A stretch of 64,000 bases of DNA, taken from the NCBI RefSeq assembly GCF_036320965.1, contig NC_092262.1, forward strand, positions 10,625,072 to 10,689,071. The letters run 5' to 3'. Origin of the DNA: Panulirus ornatus (Eukaryota; Arthropoda; Malacostraca; Decapoda; Palinuridae). The position numbers were made by a program, and so were the translations under genes. The notes beneath the pieces are model-generated. The model saw nothing but the letters and a program-made list of their open reading frames with translations, was not told the origin of the DNA and did not search any database. This document shows positions 35,506 to 46,519 of this stretch, one piece after another (positions within the stretch are counted from its first letter, which is position 1; every line of letters starts with the position of its first letter).

Positions 35506-35880
35506 CTCTGTTGGCTGCTCACGTTCCACTCACAAGGTGTCGAGTGTATAATAATGTCCGGAAATACATGGGCTGTGTTGTTAACACGTCCCACACCACT
35601 AGAAAAAGGTAATCCTCTTACCCTTGGCCTCATTGTATGGTTTCTGTGGGTCACAATAGGTTTTTTTTTTTTTTTTTTTTTTTTTGTATACATTACATAT
35701 GACCTTCAGTCTTTGTGTATGTGTGTTGTTCTATCTCTCCCGTCTTGTCTGAGTGTATTGTGTAGGGAAGGACACCCCATCATTTTATACTTCGTCCTCA
35801 TAGATGTAGCATTTGCTACAACCTGTTGTAAAGCATCTACGTCTGCATTTCATAGTTTTCTTCACTCAGTGTATTCCGTT

Positions 35881-36085
35881 CGTCTGCCACTCTGTGTAAG
35901 ATTATTTATTCTCTTCGTCTGCCACTCTATGTAAGATTATCTATTCTCTTCGTCTGCCACTCTATGTAAGATTATCTATTCTCTTCGTCTGCCACTCTGT
36001 GTAAGATTATCTATTCTCTTCGTCTGCCACTCTGTGTAAGATTATCTATTCATTTCGTCTGCCACTCTGTGTAAGATTGTTAACC
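35881..36085. repeat. 35-bp minisatellite, 6 copies
   Basis: cgtctgccactctgtgtaag then attatctattctctt repeats at 35881, 35916, 35951, 35986, 36021 and 36056. Confidence 0.95.
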
Positions 36086-36149
36086 TACCACGTCTCAAAG
36101 AGTTTCGTAACATCTTGGTATGGTCTGTTGACTGCTCCATCTCTGAAGG

Positions 36150-36312
36150 CTTGGAGAGGCTTGTTCCTAGTGGACATGTATCAGACGGTGGTGAAGACCG
36201 TGACGCTTTGACGGGGCTGCCCAGGGTCGAGCGCATGGGTTCGAATCTTGGCCGCGGCCGTCGGTCCACAGTCTGCCCAGCTGTTCATCCATCCTAAGCT
36301 CGATCCAATGGG
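36150..36312 (+). mobile_element. tRNA-derived SINE copy (plus)
   Basis: gggttcgaatcttggccgcg at about 36237 carries a B-box-like core, followed by GTCCACAGTCTGCCCAGCTG and TTCATCC as in the other copies. The upstream gtgacgctttgacggggctg matches gtgacgcattcacgggctgg of the 35245 copy. Confidence 0.7.
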
Positions 36313-36512
36313 TTGGCCATGATCGACCTTGTATCAGAGCAACACTGCAGTGTGCTCTGCTCTCTTATTAATGTTACGTTGATTCAGTCCTTATCTTCAG
36401 TCAGTATGTTCACGTATGAATGCAGGCCGTGTCACAAGTCGTGCATGATGTGGTGTGGTCATGAAGAGCATTGTGTGAGGGTGATTACTATCTCACTTGT
36501 CCCGTCTCTCTT

Positions 36513-36516
<4 letters not shown>

Positions 36517-36560
<44 letters not shown>
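36517..36560. repeat. (TG)n microsatellite
   Basis: About 22 TG units. Confidence 0.97.
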
Positions 36561-36561
<1 letters not shown>

Positions 36562-36621
36562 GGGAGGGGTGTCGGGGGGTAGGTAGGTGGCGAATTTAAC
36601 CCAGCGTGGCTGTAACGCAAG

Positions 36622-36718
36622 TTATCTAACCACAATTCTTGTCTCTTCTGCAGGTAAGAGCATGGCGGCGGGTTCTACCACCACACACACACACTGCTAA
36701 GCCCCCAGCACCGTAAGT
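36622..36718 (+). promoter_or_regulatory. Candidate recursive splice site and RS-exon
   Basis: A branch-point-like CTAAC (36626-36630), a pyrimidine tract (attcttgtctcttctg) and CAG (36651-36653) are followed at once by GTAAGA, so acceptor and donor are juxtaposed at 36653/36654. A further consensus donor GTAAGT starts at 36713, giving a potential 59-nt exon at 36654-36712. This is the layout known for fly ratchet points and RS-exons in long introns. If joined to the exon at 9523-10037 (two bases over, AG), the frame would reach TAA immediately, as expected for an exon that is normally skipped. A simple small non-coding exon is the alternative. Confidence 0.45.
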
Positions 36719-36876
36719 ACCCATGGCTATGCCTACCTCCTCTCCGCCACAGCTGCCCGCTCTGTGCTGCCGTACTCCGCCACAGCTGCCCGCTCTGTGC
36801 TGCCGTAACGACGACCAAGTACCACACACACACACACCAGCTAATATGGTTATGAACGCAAGGATGTACGTAGAGA

Positions 36877-36878
<2 letters not shown>

Positions 36879-36965
<87 letters not shown>

Positions 36966-36986
36966 GGTGATCCAAGACAGGAAAAA

Positions 36987-37015
<29 letters not shown>
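36879..37015. repeat. (CT)n and (TG)n microsatellites
   Basis: (CT)42 at 36879-36962 and (TG)14 at 36987-37015. Confidence 0.97.
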
Positions 37016-37017
<2 letters not shown>

Positions 37018-37104
37018 ATAAAATGAGACGAACTGAAGTTTTAAACACACACAGATGAGGAGATACACATTGCAGGGTACTTCAGCCCTCCTCCTGGCTT
37101 TATC

Positions 37105-37785
37105 TGTATATAGTCTACATGGTTTAATGGTTATATGTAGCAGTCATTGTATGTATAATATACATGGTTTAATGGTTATGTACAGCAGTCATTGTATGTA
37201 TAATATACGTGGTTTAATGGTTATATGTAGCAGTCATTGTATGTATAATATACATGGTTTAATGGTTATGTACAACAGTCATTGTATGTATAATATACGT
37301 GGTTTAATGGTTATATGTAGCAGTCATTGTATGTATAATATACATGGTTTAATGGTTATGTACAGCAGTCATTGTATGTATAGTATACATGGTTTAATGG
37401 TTATGTACAGCAGTCATTGTATGTATAGTTTACATGGTTTAATGGTTATGTATAGCAGTCATTGTATGTATAGTCTACATGGTTTAATGGTTATGTACAG
37501 CAGTCATTGTATGTATAGTATACATGGCTTAATGGTTTGTGTAGCAGTCATTGTATGTATAAAATACGTGCTTTAATGGTTATTTACAGCAGTCATTGTA
37601 TGTATAGTCTACATGGTTTAATGGTTATGTATAGCAGTCATTGTATGTATAGTCTACATGGTTTAATGGTTATGTATAGCAGTCATTGTATGTATAGTCT
37701 ACATGGTTTAATGGTTATGTATAGCAGTCATTGTATGTATAGTCTACATGGTTTAATGGTTATGTGTAGCATTTATGGTTTAACC
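37105..37785. repeat. 45-bp minisatellite, about 15 copies, with 90-bp order
   Basis: catggtttaatggttatgta then cagcagtcattgtatgtata repeats every 45 bp. In the left half, units with atacatgg...tgtacagc alternate with units with atacgtgg...atatgtagc, a 90-bp higher-order repeat; the right half is monomeric (tagtcta). 45 bp is 15 codons, which creates the 173-codon + frame reading HGLMVMYSSHCMYSL. Confidence 0.94.
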
Positions 37786-37817
37786 TGCGTACGGCATGCG
37801 GGGTTTAAGTGCTGTTT

Positions 37818-37925
37818 TGAGCGTGACGGTACGACCCTCAAGCAATAAGGATATAACCCTTGAGGAGGAGGGTACGACTTGTGATTTTAAGACGGTACGA
37901 CCCTGTGTTGGGTCGTAAAGCCACA
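37818..37925. mobile_element. Relic of the 21-bp foldback-like family
   Basis: Scattered units gacggtacgaccctcaag (37824), gagggtacgacttgtg and gacggtacgaccctgtg (37892) are followed by a reverse unit gggtcgtaa (37909). Too decayed to define arms. Confidence 0.5.
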
Positions 37926-38137
37926 CACGTCAACCAGTCTACCATCCACGCTGTGTGGTAGAAGACACGTCCGGAGGGGATGTCTGAACCAGCCTGGTGT
38001 ATGTGTGTGTGTGTGTGTGTGTGTTGGTGGGGTGTGGAGGGGGTGTTATTCTTACCTGTGTCAGTGGGGTTGGCAGCGCCCGGCGTCAGCAGGTGAGGAA
38101 TGCTTGGCCCAGGTCTTGGCACAGCCCCTCCGCCCCC

Positions 38138-38140
38138 TCC

Positions 38141-38195
<55 letters not shown>
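38138..38195. repeat. (CT)n-(CA)n compound microsatellite
   Basis: (CT)11 passes directly into (CA)17. A (TG)13 lies 120 bp upstream at 37998-38023. Confidence 0.96.
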
Positions 38196-38196
<1 letters not shown>

Positions 38197-38359
38197 CACT
38201 GGTGTATAATCCCACTCGCCACGCAACATTTTGCTCTTTTTTTAGGGGGGCATTTTCTCAAACTATATTTCTTTTTCCCTTGCCCTGTTCTGCGGCGTGC
38301 ACCCTGTGACCCGATATACACCGTGTGTGTGTGTGTGTGTGTTTATGTTCGTGCAGCCT

Positions 38360-38600
38360 CTAGCACGACAGTGCGATCCTTGAACACGACGGTACGATCC
38401 TTGAGCACGACGGTACGACCTTTGAACACGACGGTACGACCCTTGAGCACGACGGTACGACCCTTGAGCACGACGCTGCGATCCTTGAGATAGACGGTAT
38501 GACCCTTGGAGGCATGATGCCCTGCCCTTTGACCTGACCCTGTAAGGGACTGGGGTTAGAGGTCAGGCCGTCTTGGGAGCCGTACCGTCGTGTTCGTTAA
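38360..38600. mobile_element. Foldback-like element, copy with both arms
   Basis: About seven plus-oriented 21-bp units (gagcacgacggtacgaccct type, 38360-38511) lead into ccttggaggcatgatgccct and gccctttgacctgaccc. A short centre (tgtaagggact) follows, then ggggttagaggtcaggccgt and a reverse-oriented unit agccgtaccgtcgtgttcg (38579-38597). Arms and arrays are thus inverted about 38545. TGCCCTTTGACCT at 38523-38535 is a DR1-like nuclear receptor site. No coding capacity is visible. Alternatives are a MITE-like element or a chance inverted duplication. Confidence 0.55.
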
Positions 38601-38617
38601 GCCAGGGTTCCTGATGC

Positions 38618-38880
38618 CTCAGTGTGGTGGAGGACGGGGCTGTACTGTGGTAGGTGTGGTGGAGGACGGGGCTGTACTGTTGTAGGTGTGGCGGAGGACG
38701 GGGCTGTACTGTGGTAGGTGTGGCGGAGGATGGGGCTGTACTGTGGTAGGTGTGGCGGAGGACGGGGCTGTACTGTGGTAGGTGTGGCGGAGGACGGGGC
38801 TGTACTGTGGTAGGTGTGGCGGAGGACGGGGCTGTACTGTGGTCGGTGTGGCGGAGGACGGGGCTGTACTGTGGTAGGTT
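38618..38880. repeat. 32-bp minisatellite, about 8 copies
   Basis: ggtaggtgtggcggaggacg then gggctgtactgt repeats every 32 bp, fairly homogeneous. The minus frames (ATPTTVQPRPPPH) are artefacts. Confidence 0.95.
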
Positions 38881-39072
38881 GGACGTGGCCAAGGACGCTT
38901 GAGTTTAGCCACTGAGAGGGTATACAGAGGCGTGGGCTGTCCTCGTGTGTGTGTGTGTGTGTGTGTGTGAGTTTCATTGGGATAGGTAGACGGGTGGATG
39001 AGCCAGTGGGATGGGGATAGAGGACTGAGGGGAGGGATAGGTAGACGGGTGGAGTTTAAAGTGTATAGCAGC

Positions 39073-39092
39073 ACGCGCGCGCGCGCGGGCGC
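39073..39092. repeat. Alternating CG run
   Basis: gcacgcgcgcgcgcgcgggc, a purine-pyrimidine alternating tract able in principle to adopt Z-DNA. Confidence 0.85.
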
Positions 39093-39369
39093 GACACAGA
39101 GTTCAGTATAGGGCACGTGCAGTGTACCACGTGGCGATACGTGAGGGACAACTTGGGCACGTGTTGGTGGGGCGGCGTTGGTCACCAGCCGCCGTGGCCA
39201 GAGAGTCAGCGGCGTACGGACGGTGACCTGGTGACCTTGAACTTGAGCCGAACACCCCCCCCCCACATTCTTCCCACATACCCCCCACACCTCTCTCTCC
39301 CCCCACACACACTCCACTTTTTTTTTTACTCCTTACGCAGGAATGTAAATAGCCCACTGCTTGACCCCC

Positions 39370-39373
<4 letters not shown>

Positions 39374-39448
<75 letters not shown>
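39374..39448. repeat. (CT)n microsatellite
   Basis: About 37 CT units. Confidence 0.98.
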
Positions 39449-39450
<2 letters not shown>

Positions 39451-39767
39451 CTCACTGGTCACACCTCGTACAAGGCTCGCACCGTCGTACAGACGTATGA
39501 CCTCCCGCGCCATCGTATATCAACTGTTCGGCGGGAAACGTTCCACCTTCACCTGTCGTGGGTGTTGATGGGGCGGTGGAGGGGAGAGAGAGAGAGAGGG
39601 GGGGATGGGGGCATTCAAGTGGGTGGGGGTGCTGGTGTAGGGGTTGGGGTGGGTGGGGAGATGTAGGGTGTAGGCCTAAGACACGTGGCAGGGGAGGAAA
39701 GTGAGTCAAGGACGTGTTGGGGGAGACAAGCCCTGATGTTCGTGGTCTTCTGCTGTACCAGTTTAGG

Positions 39768-39960
39768 GGCCCACATGTAACCCTCCTGTATTGACGTGCT
39801 GTACCCACTGTAAGCTCTGTACTTGGCTCCACTTACGGCCCACATGTAACCCTCCTGTATTGACGTGCTGTACCCACTGTAAGCTCTGTACTTGGCTCCA
39901 CTTACGGCCCACATGTAACCCTCCTGTATTGACGTGCTGTACCCCACCGTACTCTCTCTG
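39768..39960. repeat. 69-bp minisatellite, about 2.7 copies
   Basis: cccacatgtaaccctcctgt to ctggctccacttac recurs at about 39769, 39838 and 39907, with the last copy truncated. Confidence 0.95.
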
Positions 39961-40935
39961 GCTCCACTTACCCCCTCCTCTCCTAACTAGCTATGTGCCA
40001 TCACCCACGCTGTCACAAAAATGCTTTGTCTATACAGAGAATAAAGTTTTTTTTTTTTTTTCAGACTCAAAGCTACTGGCCAGCCCTGCCCCCCCAATTG
40101 CTTATGTGCCTTTATTGTTATCAACACTTTACTGGATTAATAATAGCCAGACGGTGTGACACTGACGCAGTGAAGACAATAAAGGGGGAGAGAGGGTGTG
40201 TGTGTGTGTGTGTGTGTGCTGATTATTATAAATGGTGTTCACTGTTGTTGGGATGGGGCTCTGTGTGTCGGAAAGGCTTTTAGCCCGGGTAATGACCCAA
40301 CTTTGTAACAGTTTTATGTAATGATTATTTGCAACGCCTCCCCCCTCCCTCCCCTCCTTCCCTCCCTCCCTCCTTCCTTCCCTCCTTCCCTCCCTCCTTC
40401 CTTCCCTCCCCCTTTACTGGGTCGTGACAAAGAGCCTTTGTGACGGGTGTAATCCTTTTTTGCGCCAACGCTCACGGGGGTTCGAAACATTGGCCGGGGC
40501 GATTAACTCGCCGGCGATCGCGGCAAAGATCAGGTATAGCTGGGGATGGGCCCGGTGAGGCTGTAACGCCGAACTGCATCTAGGGGAAGAGGGATCTCTG
40601 GTGGCCGGAGAGTTGACGGTGGCGGGCCACTAAGGGGCAGAGAAGCGCGATAGACGCCTTGTGGGAGTGTGTCATGAAGAGGGAGGACCATTGTGTTCTG
40701 TGCCTCATGATAAGTGGGATACAGAGGGAAAGAGTATGACGGGATGTGCACCTTTCTCGTGCTCCATGTTGGGTGGAGGTGTGTGTGTGTGTGTGTGTAG
40801 CGACCTCTGTGTACGGTGGTGAGGGAGGGTGTTCTACCCTCGTGGGGCTCCTCCTCCTCCTGCGATCTTTCCGAGTGTCGGTACGACGTGTGTGTGCGTC
40901 AGGGATAGAGTTTAAACACTCCGGGTGTCTCCCAG
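39961..40935. other. Unassigned; C/T-rich tract at 40338-40411
   Basis: The polypyrimidine tract is built of CCCTC and CCTTC units. Short (TG) runs lie at 40197 and 40782. No gene seen. Confidence 0.4.
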
Positions 40936-40938
40936 CAC

Positions 40939-40939
<1 letters not shown>

Positions 40940-40980
<41 letters not shown>

Positions 40981-40994
40981 CGTGTCTGTATTCT

Positions 40995-41063
<69 letters not shown>
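40940..41063. repeat. (TG)20 - spacer - (CA)33 inverted pair
   Basis: (TG)20 at 40940-40979, a 17-nt spacer (ccgtgtctgtattctca) and (CA)33 at 40997-41063 form arms of at least 40 bp that are reverse complements of each other. Confidence 0.95.
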
Positions 41064-41066
<3 letters not shown>

Positions 41067-41289
41067 AGCCTCACCCAAGTGTGTGGGTGAGGGTGGAGGC
41101 GTCGTCGCTCTACCGGTCGTTGACCTGTCGAAGCCAACGGGGGGGAGAGGGGGGGGGGGGTTGTAGGTGGTAGGTTTCCAAGGCGTACAGCCACCACATG
41201 GTATTACTACCACCAGCTCAGTTCATCATCATCATCAACCACACCCCGGTCAGCCAGTAACGCCATCACCTGCACCTCTACCTTGCTCC

Positions 41290-41560
41290 CAGGTACTGGG
41301 CACCTAGTGTTACCTAGCCTGGTACCCAGCACCTAGTGTTACTAGCCATGGTACCCAGCACCTAGTGTTACCAGCCTGGTACCCAGCACCTAGTGTTACT
41401 AGCCTGGTACCCAGCACCTAGTGTTACTAGCGTGGTACCCAGTTACCAGCCATGTGATGAGCACCTAGTTCTACGAGCCAGACAGTCAGCACCTACCAGC
41501 CAGGTACCGAGCACCTCGCAATACCAGCCTGGTACCCAGCACCTAGGCCTTACCAGCTAG
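41290..41560. repeat. 28-bp minisatellite, about 9 copies
   Basis: acctagtgttactagcctgg then tacccagc repeats about every 28 bp, with increasing divergence to the right (gaccagcac, gccaggtaccgagc). Confidence 0.9.
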
Positions 41561-41689
41561 GCACCGAGCACTGCTAGGAGCCGGGTATCAACCAGCACCC
41601 GGCGGTGGCATGCGGTCGTCCCGCCCTAGCTTAGGTCACCCACCGCCGTGCCCACACTTTCCCTAGCCGACCCACCGGCTCTGGTATTT

Positions 41690-41822
41690 ATATAAATCCT
41701 TCGTCTACATCCCACTGAGGGAGACAGTCCTTCGTCTTCGTTCCACTGAGGGAGACAATCCTTCGTCTTCATCCCACTGAGGGAGACAGTCCTTCGTCTT
41801 CGTCCAACTGAGGGAGACACGC
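41690..41822. repeat. 31-bp minisatellite, 4 copies
   Basis: cactgagggagacagtcctt then cgtcttcgtcc recurs from 41713 and 41744 onwards at 31 bp. Confidence 0.94.
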
Positions 41823-42224
41823 CACTGACCATGTACTTCCATTTGGCTTCCATGTGCTCGTAGGCGGTGTGAGGTAGGGGCGGTCTGGTCAAGTGGGTGC
41901 GGTGCAGAAACCAGCCCCGAGGAGGAGCAGTATATATATATATATATACCCGTGAGCGTTAACTCCCGTGGTGTGCAGTCAAGATAGTGTTATCCTGGGG
42001 TGGGGGGGGGGGGACGGTATTGTTCACACCAGGTACGTGTAAGGTGCAGGGATAGACGCACCGGTCGTGGTTGAGGGAGGAAGGGAGGGCCGGTGAATGT
42101 GAAAGCCGAGTGAGCTCGTGTATTTAGCGGTGCCACAGCAGTTTCTCCCACCAGCAGGCGAGTAGGGTGTGGAGATGGGCAGGTATCATAGCAGGTGGCT
42201 TGTACTGGGGGAATGTTGGGGGAG

Positions 42225-42405
42225 GGGGAAGCTAGGTATTGCAGCAGGTAGGTTGTATAGGGGGAGGGGAGGGAGTTATTATATCAGGTAGGTTGTATAG
42301 GGGGAGAGGAGGGAGGTATTATATCTGGTTGGTTGTACGGAGAGGAAGGGAGGGAGGTTGTATGGGGGGAGGGAGAGGAGGGAGGTATTATAGCAAGAAG
42401 GTTGC
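42225..42405. repeat. G-rich degenerate repeat, about 45-50 bp units
   Basis: Phrases of the type aggtaggttgtatagggggag with gggaggtattatatc recur four to five times with indels. Confidence 0.8.
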
Positions 42406-42529
42406 ACGGTGGGGAGGGGTGTAGAGGGGTATAGCCAGCACTCGTGTGCCTGTTGCCATGTGGCACACCTCCTCCCGCCCGCTGCTGCCGGCCCTCACCT
42501 CTCCTGCAGGACCTGTGTTGGTCCCTCCT

Positions 42530-43530
42530 CAGCACACACACACACACATGCATCTTGCGGTTGGTCATTTGTGCCTCTGTGATTCTGTACCTGGCCTCTC
42601 TGCTCTGTGTGTGTGTGTGTGGCTCCTTCTACCCAATAATCATCAGCTGAGGTTTTAAGTAGACGTGAGGGAAGATGGTCTATTAATAAACCTCCACCAG
42701 CTGTGTCAACACCGGAGGGACAGAGTCAATATTGAGAAACGGCCGGGGTGTGGAACTCAAGGTGTGTGGAGTGTTGACGGAGACCACGTAGCCTCCCCTA
42801 CCACACACACACACACACACACACACACACCAGGAAGTGAACTGTAGCCTGGGGTATGGGAGCATACCTTCTGCTGTGTCGGCGAGGGTCATCTGGGTTC
42901 TCCCCTGACGTAGTTATCAAGGCCGACGACCTGCCTGACGGAGGAGGAGGAGGAGGAGGTTTTACGGGAGAACCACACGTTTGAGGCCTTGCATGTTGCT
43001 GGGCGTGGGCGGGTGACGGCGGTGGTGGACAGGTTGCCGGGCGTGGGCTGATAATGGTGGTGGACTGGTTACTGGGCGTGGGCAGATGACAAGAGATGGT
43101 AGACGGGTTACTGGGCGCGGGCAGATGACAGAGGTGGTGGTCGGGGCATGGATAGTCCACGTTCTCTCAGCTGGTCAAGTTGCTACGGCGGCCCAGATGG
43201 TGGAGACCAGGAGCCCTTCGGCCACCACCTCCTCCTCCTCCTCTTCATGGAGGTGTCCATCCTGTGGATAACCATTCGACGCTGCTCTCGATCCTCCCGC
43301 AGCTGTAATGTGTCGTAAATTTCTCCCCCCCAGTCCAACACGGCTTGCTCCTTCATCCACGGAACAGCGGGCCAGCGACGGTTGCTGATGCCCGCCTCAG
43401 GTTCTCCAGACGCGAGGGAAGACAATTCTATTTCACCCCCCCAGAATTTACTCATTTTCATGTTCATGATTGTGTCAAGTTAATTTGGTTGTGAAGGAGA
43501 ACCAGTGGTTTGTGTGTGTGTGTGTGTGTG
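42530..43530. other. Unassigned with (CA)n, (GGA)n and (TG)n
   Basis: (CA)14 at 42802-42830, (TG)10 at 43510-43530 and a GTGGTGGAC/GGGCGTGGGC-type loose repeat at 43000-43150. No gene called. Confidence 0.45.
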
Positions 43531-44575
43531 AGGTGGAGTGTCAGCAAGGTGAGGGAGGGGACACGGGCCGTGGTGGAGTGCGGTTGGGGGGAGAGGGCGG
43601 GATGGGGTAAGTTTAAGGTGGTGGGGTGGAGGCGGCAGGATCGGGTATCACGGCTCTGTTTGCTTGCTCTTGTCAGTTCCAGCCCCTTCCTCTCCTGGTG
43701 TGATTTGCTTGCTGGCGCACCCTGCGCCTGTTTGATCCCCTCCTCTTGCTTGCCCAAGTGTCCAGCCCTGTGGATTCATGAGTTACGTGCGTCCTGGTAA
43801 CAGGGGCTGGGAGGAACCCTGGTGTTACCCAGGTATTAATAGTGACAGACTGACTGACTTACCAACCACTCCTCTCGAGGAAGTCGTTGTTTTCTGAGTG
43901 TTGTTCTGCGTCTCTCTTTTTTTTTTATGATGTTTTGACGTTGTTAGCTGAAGCATCCGATTGTGGCGCTTTTGTTTCCGTCGCGAGACACCCTCCCCAT
44001 CCCTCCAGTTCCGCCCGCGTCACGCGAGCGACGTGTATTGACATTGCCATTGTGTGTCTGTGGTGGTGATGGCCATCGCGTTGGCGGGACGGGCCCGGCT
44101 GAGCTAGTGGTACTGTGGCGAGCACAATGCACAGGTGGTGGTGTTGGTGGAGAGCAAGTGGGTGTGGCGGACGTCGTCTCCATCCACACATGCAATTCGT
44201 GGCCATGATCCCCGCATCCTGCGTGTCCTCCCAAGAAATACGATACGTTTCTCGCCGCTGCGGCTCTTGAATGGCGTAGTGGCTCACACCTGTGTGTGTG
44301 TGTGGGGGGGGGGGTGTGGATTTTTCTTTTTTTTTTTGGAGGGGGTAGATGGGGGGGTAGGGTTGCGTCGCGCGGGCGTGAATGGTGCGTTCGGCGACGC
44401 TGTCCTTGTGTGTCGCAGCTGGTAGGACTGGCGATGGGGGCTTGTGTGTGGGTGGGAGTGGGGGAGTTCCGAGTCGTGACGGGCCTTTCTGGGGTCACCT
44501 TCAGCCGCTGCTGCCACGGAGAGCCCGCTCTAGTGGTTGGGGAAGGGGGGGAGACACCCTTCCTGTAGTGGGTGG
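43531..44575. other. Unassigned GC-rich sequence
   Basis: 43960-44200 is relatively CpG-rich, but its frames (for example 43944-44612 minus) are His/Pro/Thr-rich and show no domain. No promoter box cluster like that at 8450-8600 was seen. Confidence 0.35.
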
Positions 44576-44577
44576 TG

Positions 44578-44790
44578 CAATGGGGCTGTTGCTGCTGTAG
44601 TGACTGGCGCAAGAAGTGCCATTGCTGTAGTGGCTGTCGTAAAAGTACCGTTGCTGTAGTGGGTGTCGTAAGGGAGTACCGTTGCTGTAGTGGCTGTCGT
44701 AAGGGAGTACCGTTGCTGTAGTGGGTGTCGTAAGGGAGTACCGTTGCTGTAGTGGGTGTCGATAAGGGAGTACCGTTGCTGTAGTGGGTT
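44578..44790. repeat. 31-bp minisatellite, about 6 copies
   Basis: cgtaagggagtaccgttgct then gtagtgggtgt repeats every 31 bp; the left-most copies are diverged (gtgccattgctgtag). Confidence 0.92.
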
Positions 44791-45179
44791 GGTTGCCGTC
44801 TGTTCCCGCTGTGGTTGACTGCGGTAGTTTGGCAGGGAAGAGGTGGGGAGATGTGGCGCTACCGCGACCTGTGGCCACGTACCACCTCGCTGAGCGAGAT
44901 GCCCAAGATATTATTCCCAGCGTCTCGTGATGTCTTTGTGGCCTCCTAGTCCTTGGCATTACCACCATAACGTCGTGTGTGGGTTTTTTTACGTGTACTT
45001 CTTCTTGTTTTTATGCGTGTTTTTCGTATCCACAGTGGACAGTGTTGGGGGGATCGTGGGGGTCGGGTTGTGTTGGGGTTAAGGGGTTGGGTTGTGAAAT
45101 GGCGACGTGCTGTGTCCCTATCGGTTGGAACAGTGCGTATGTAACAGGTGTTTGCTGAATGCAGTGACTGGTACTTGTC

Positions 45180-45440
45180 ATTTGGACGTGCTTAAAATAA
45201 TGTTCTTTGCAGTGCAATCGGAAGGCTTTAATGGCACTGTACGTCGTGCAGTGACTAAGCTCTTCCTCACAGTGCAGTAGAAAGGTTCTCACTCTGCCAG
45301 CAGTGACGAAGCTCTCCCCCTCAGTGCAATTGGAAGGCTTTAATGGCACTGTACATTGGGCAGTGACTAAGCTCTCCTGCGCACTGCTGTAGAAATGCGC
45401 TATATGATAGCACTGTGCAGTGACGGAGCAACCCTGCACA
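45180..45440. repeat. Decayed long-period repeat
   Basis: aaggctttaatggcactgta and gcagtgactaagctct each occur twice (about 45221 and 45338), with related fragments between them: an old repeat or duplication. Confidence 0.75.
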
Positions 45441-45669
45441 GTGTAATGAATGACGTAATCACTCTATAGAATGAAAGACATTGGAGATATGTAAAGAGCG
45501 TAGGGAATGATATATACGGGTCGTGATGTACATATGTGGCACACCGCACATGGCGGAACGAGTCGAGTCGTGGAATCGTGTGGGAAGTTCACGTTGCTTG
45601 TGTGGAGGAACAGAGGGTACCATGATATGATGGGTGGAGGGTGACTGGTGTGGCTGACGGATTCCACCC

Positions 45670-46245
45670 AGTCTACTCTGCTTCAGGTGGAGCAGTGTGG
45701 TAGTGAGAGACGCTGTGTGGTTAATTGAGTGGGTTCTACCTTGCTTCAGATGGGGCAGTGTGGTAGTGAGAGACGCTGTGTGGATGATTGAGTGGGTTCT
45801 GCTCTGCTTCAGGTGGTGGAGCAGTGTGGTAGTGAGAGACGTTGTGTAGTTGATTAAGTGGGTTCTACCTTGCTTCAGGTGGAGCAGTGTGGCAGAGAGA
45901 GACGTTGTGTGGTTGATTGAGTGGATTCTACCTTGCTTCAGGTGGTGGAGCAGTGTGGCAGAGAGAGACGTTGTGTGGTTGACTGAGTGGGTTCTGCTCT
46001 GCTTCAGATGGAGCAGTGTGGTAGCGAGAGACGCTGTGTGGTTGATTTAGTGGGTTCTACCTTGCTTCAGATGGAGCAGTGTGGTAGCGAGAGACGCTGT
46101 GTGGTTGATTTAGTGGGTTCTACCTTGCTTCAGGTGGGGCAGTGTGGTAGTGAGAGACGCTGTGTGGATGATTGAGTGGGTTCTGCTCGGCTTCAGATGG
46201 AGCAGTGTGGTAATGAGAGACGTTGTGTGGTTGACTGAGTGGGTT
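45670..46245. repeat. 63-bp minisatellite, 9 copies
   Basis: gcagtgtggtagtgagagac recurs at 45692, 45755, 45821, 45884, 45950, 46013, 46076, 46139 and 46202. Steps are 63 bp, or 66 bp where gtggtgga replaces gtgga. Confidence 0.95.
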
Positions 46246-46519
46246 CTGAAGGTACGATTGGGAGTGGTGGACTTGGAAGAGTTGGGGGGGGGTGGCTTTT
46301 GGTTGATCTCCATACTGTGTTGGCTTGGGGGGAGGAGTGGCCGAGGAAAGTGTTAGAATGTGTGTGTGGGGGGGCGGGTTGCATAATGAAGGAAGTGGGT
46401 GTAGGTGTGGGAGGAAGGGAGAGGCAGGCAGGCACCAGGTGTTGGTCGAGACTTTCCTCGTAACTCCTTCCCAGCCGTCCGACCCCGCGAGAGGGCTGGT
46501 AGCCCTGCCAGTAGGATGG

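Noticed and set aside
35245..36312. Functional tRNA genes at the B-box sites
   Set aside because: The A/B boxes fit, but no closing acceptor stem is evident and a shared non-tRNA body follows in several copies, so these are tRNA-derived retroposons.
37055..37576. 173-codon frame HGLMVMYSSHCMYSL
   Set aside because: Produced by the 45-bp minisatellite; synonymous sites are not preferred among variants.
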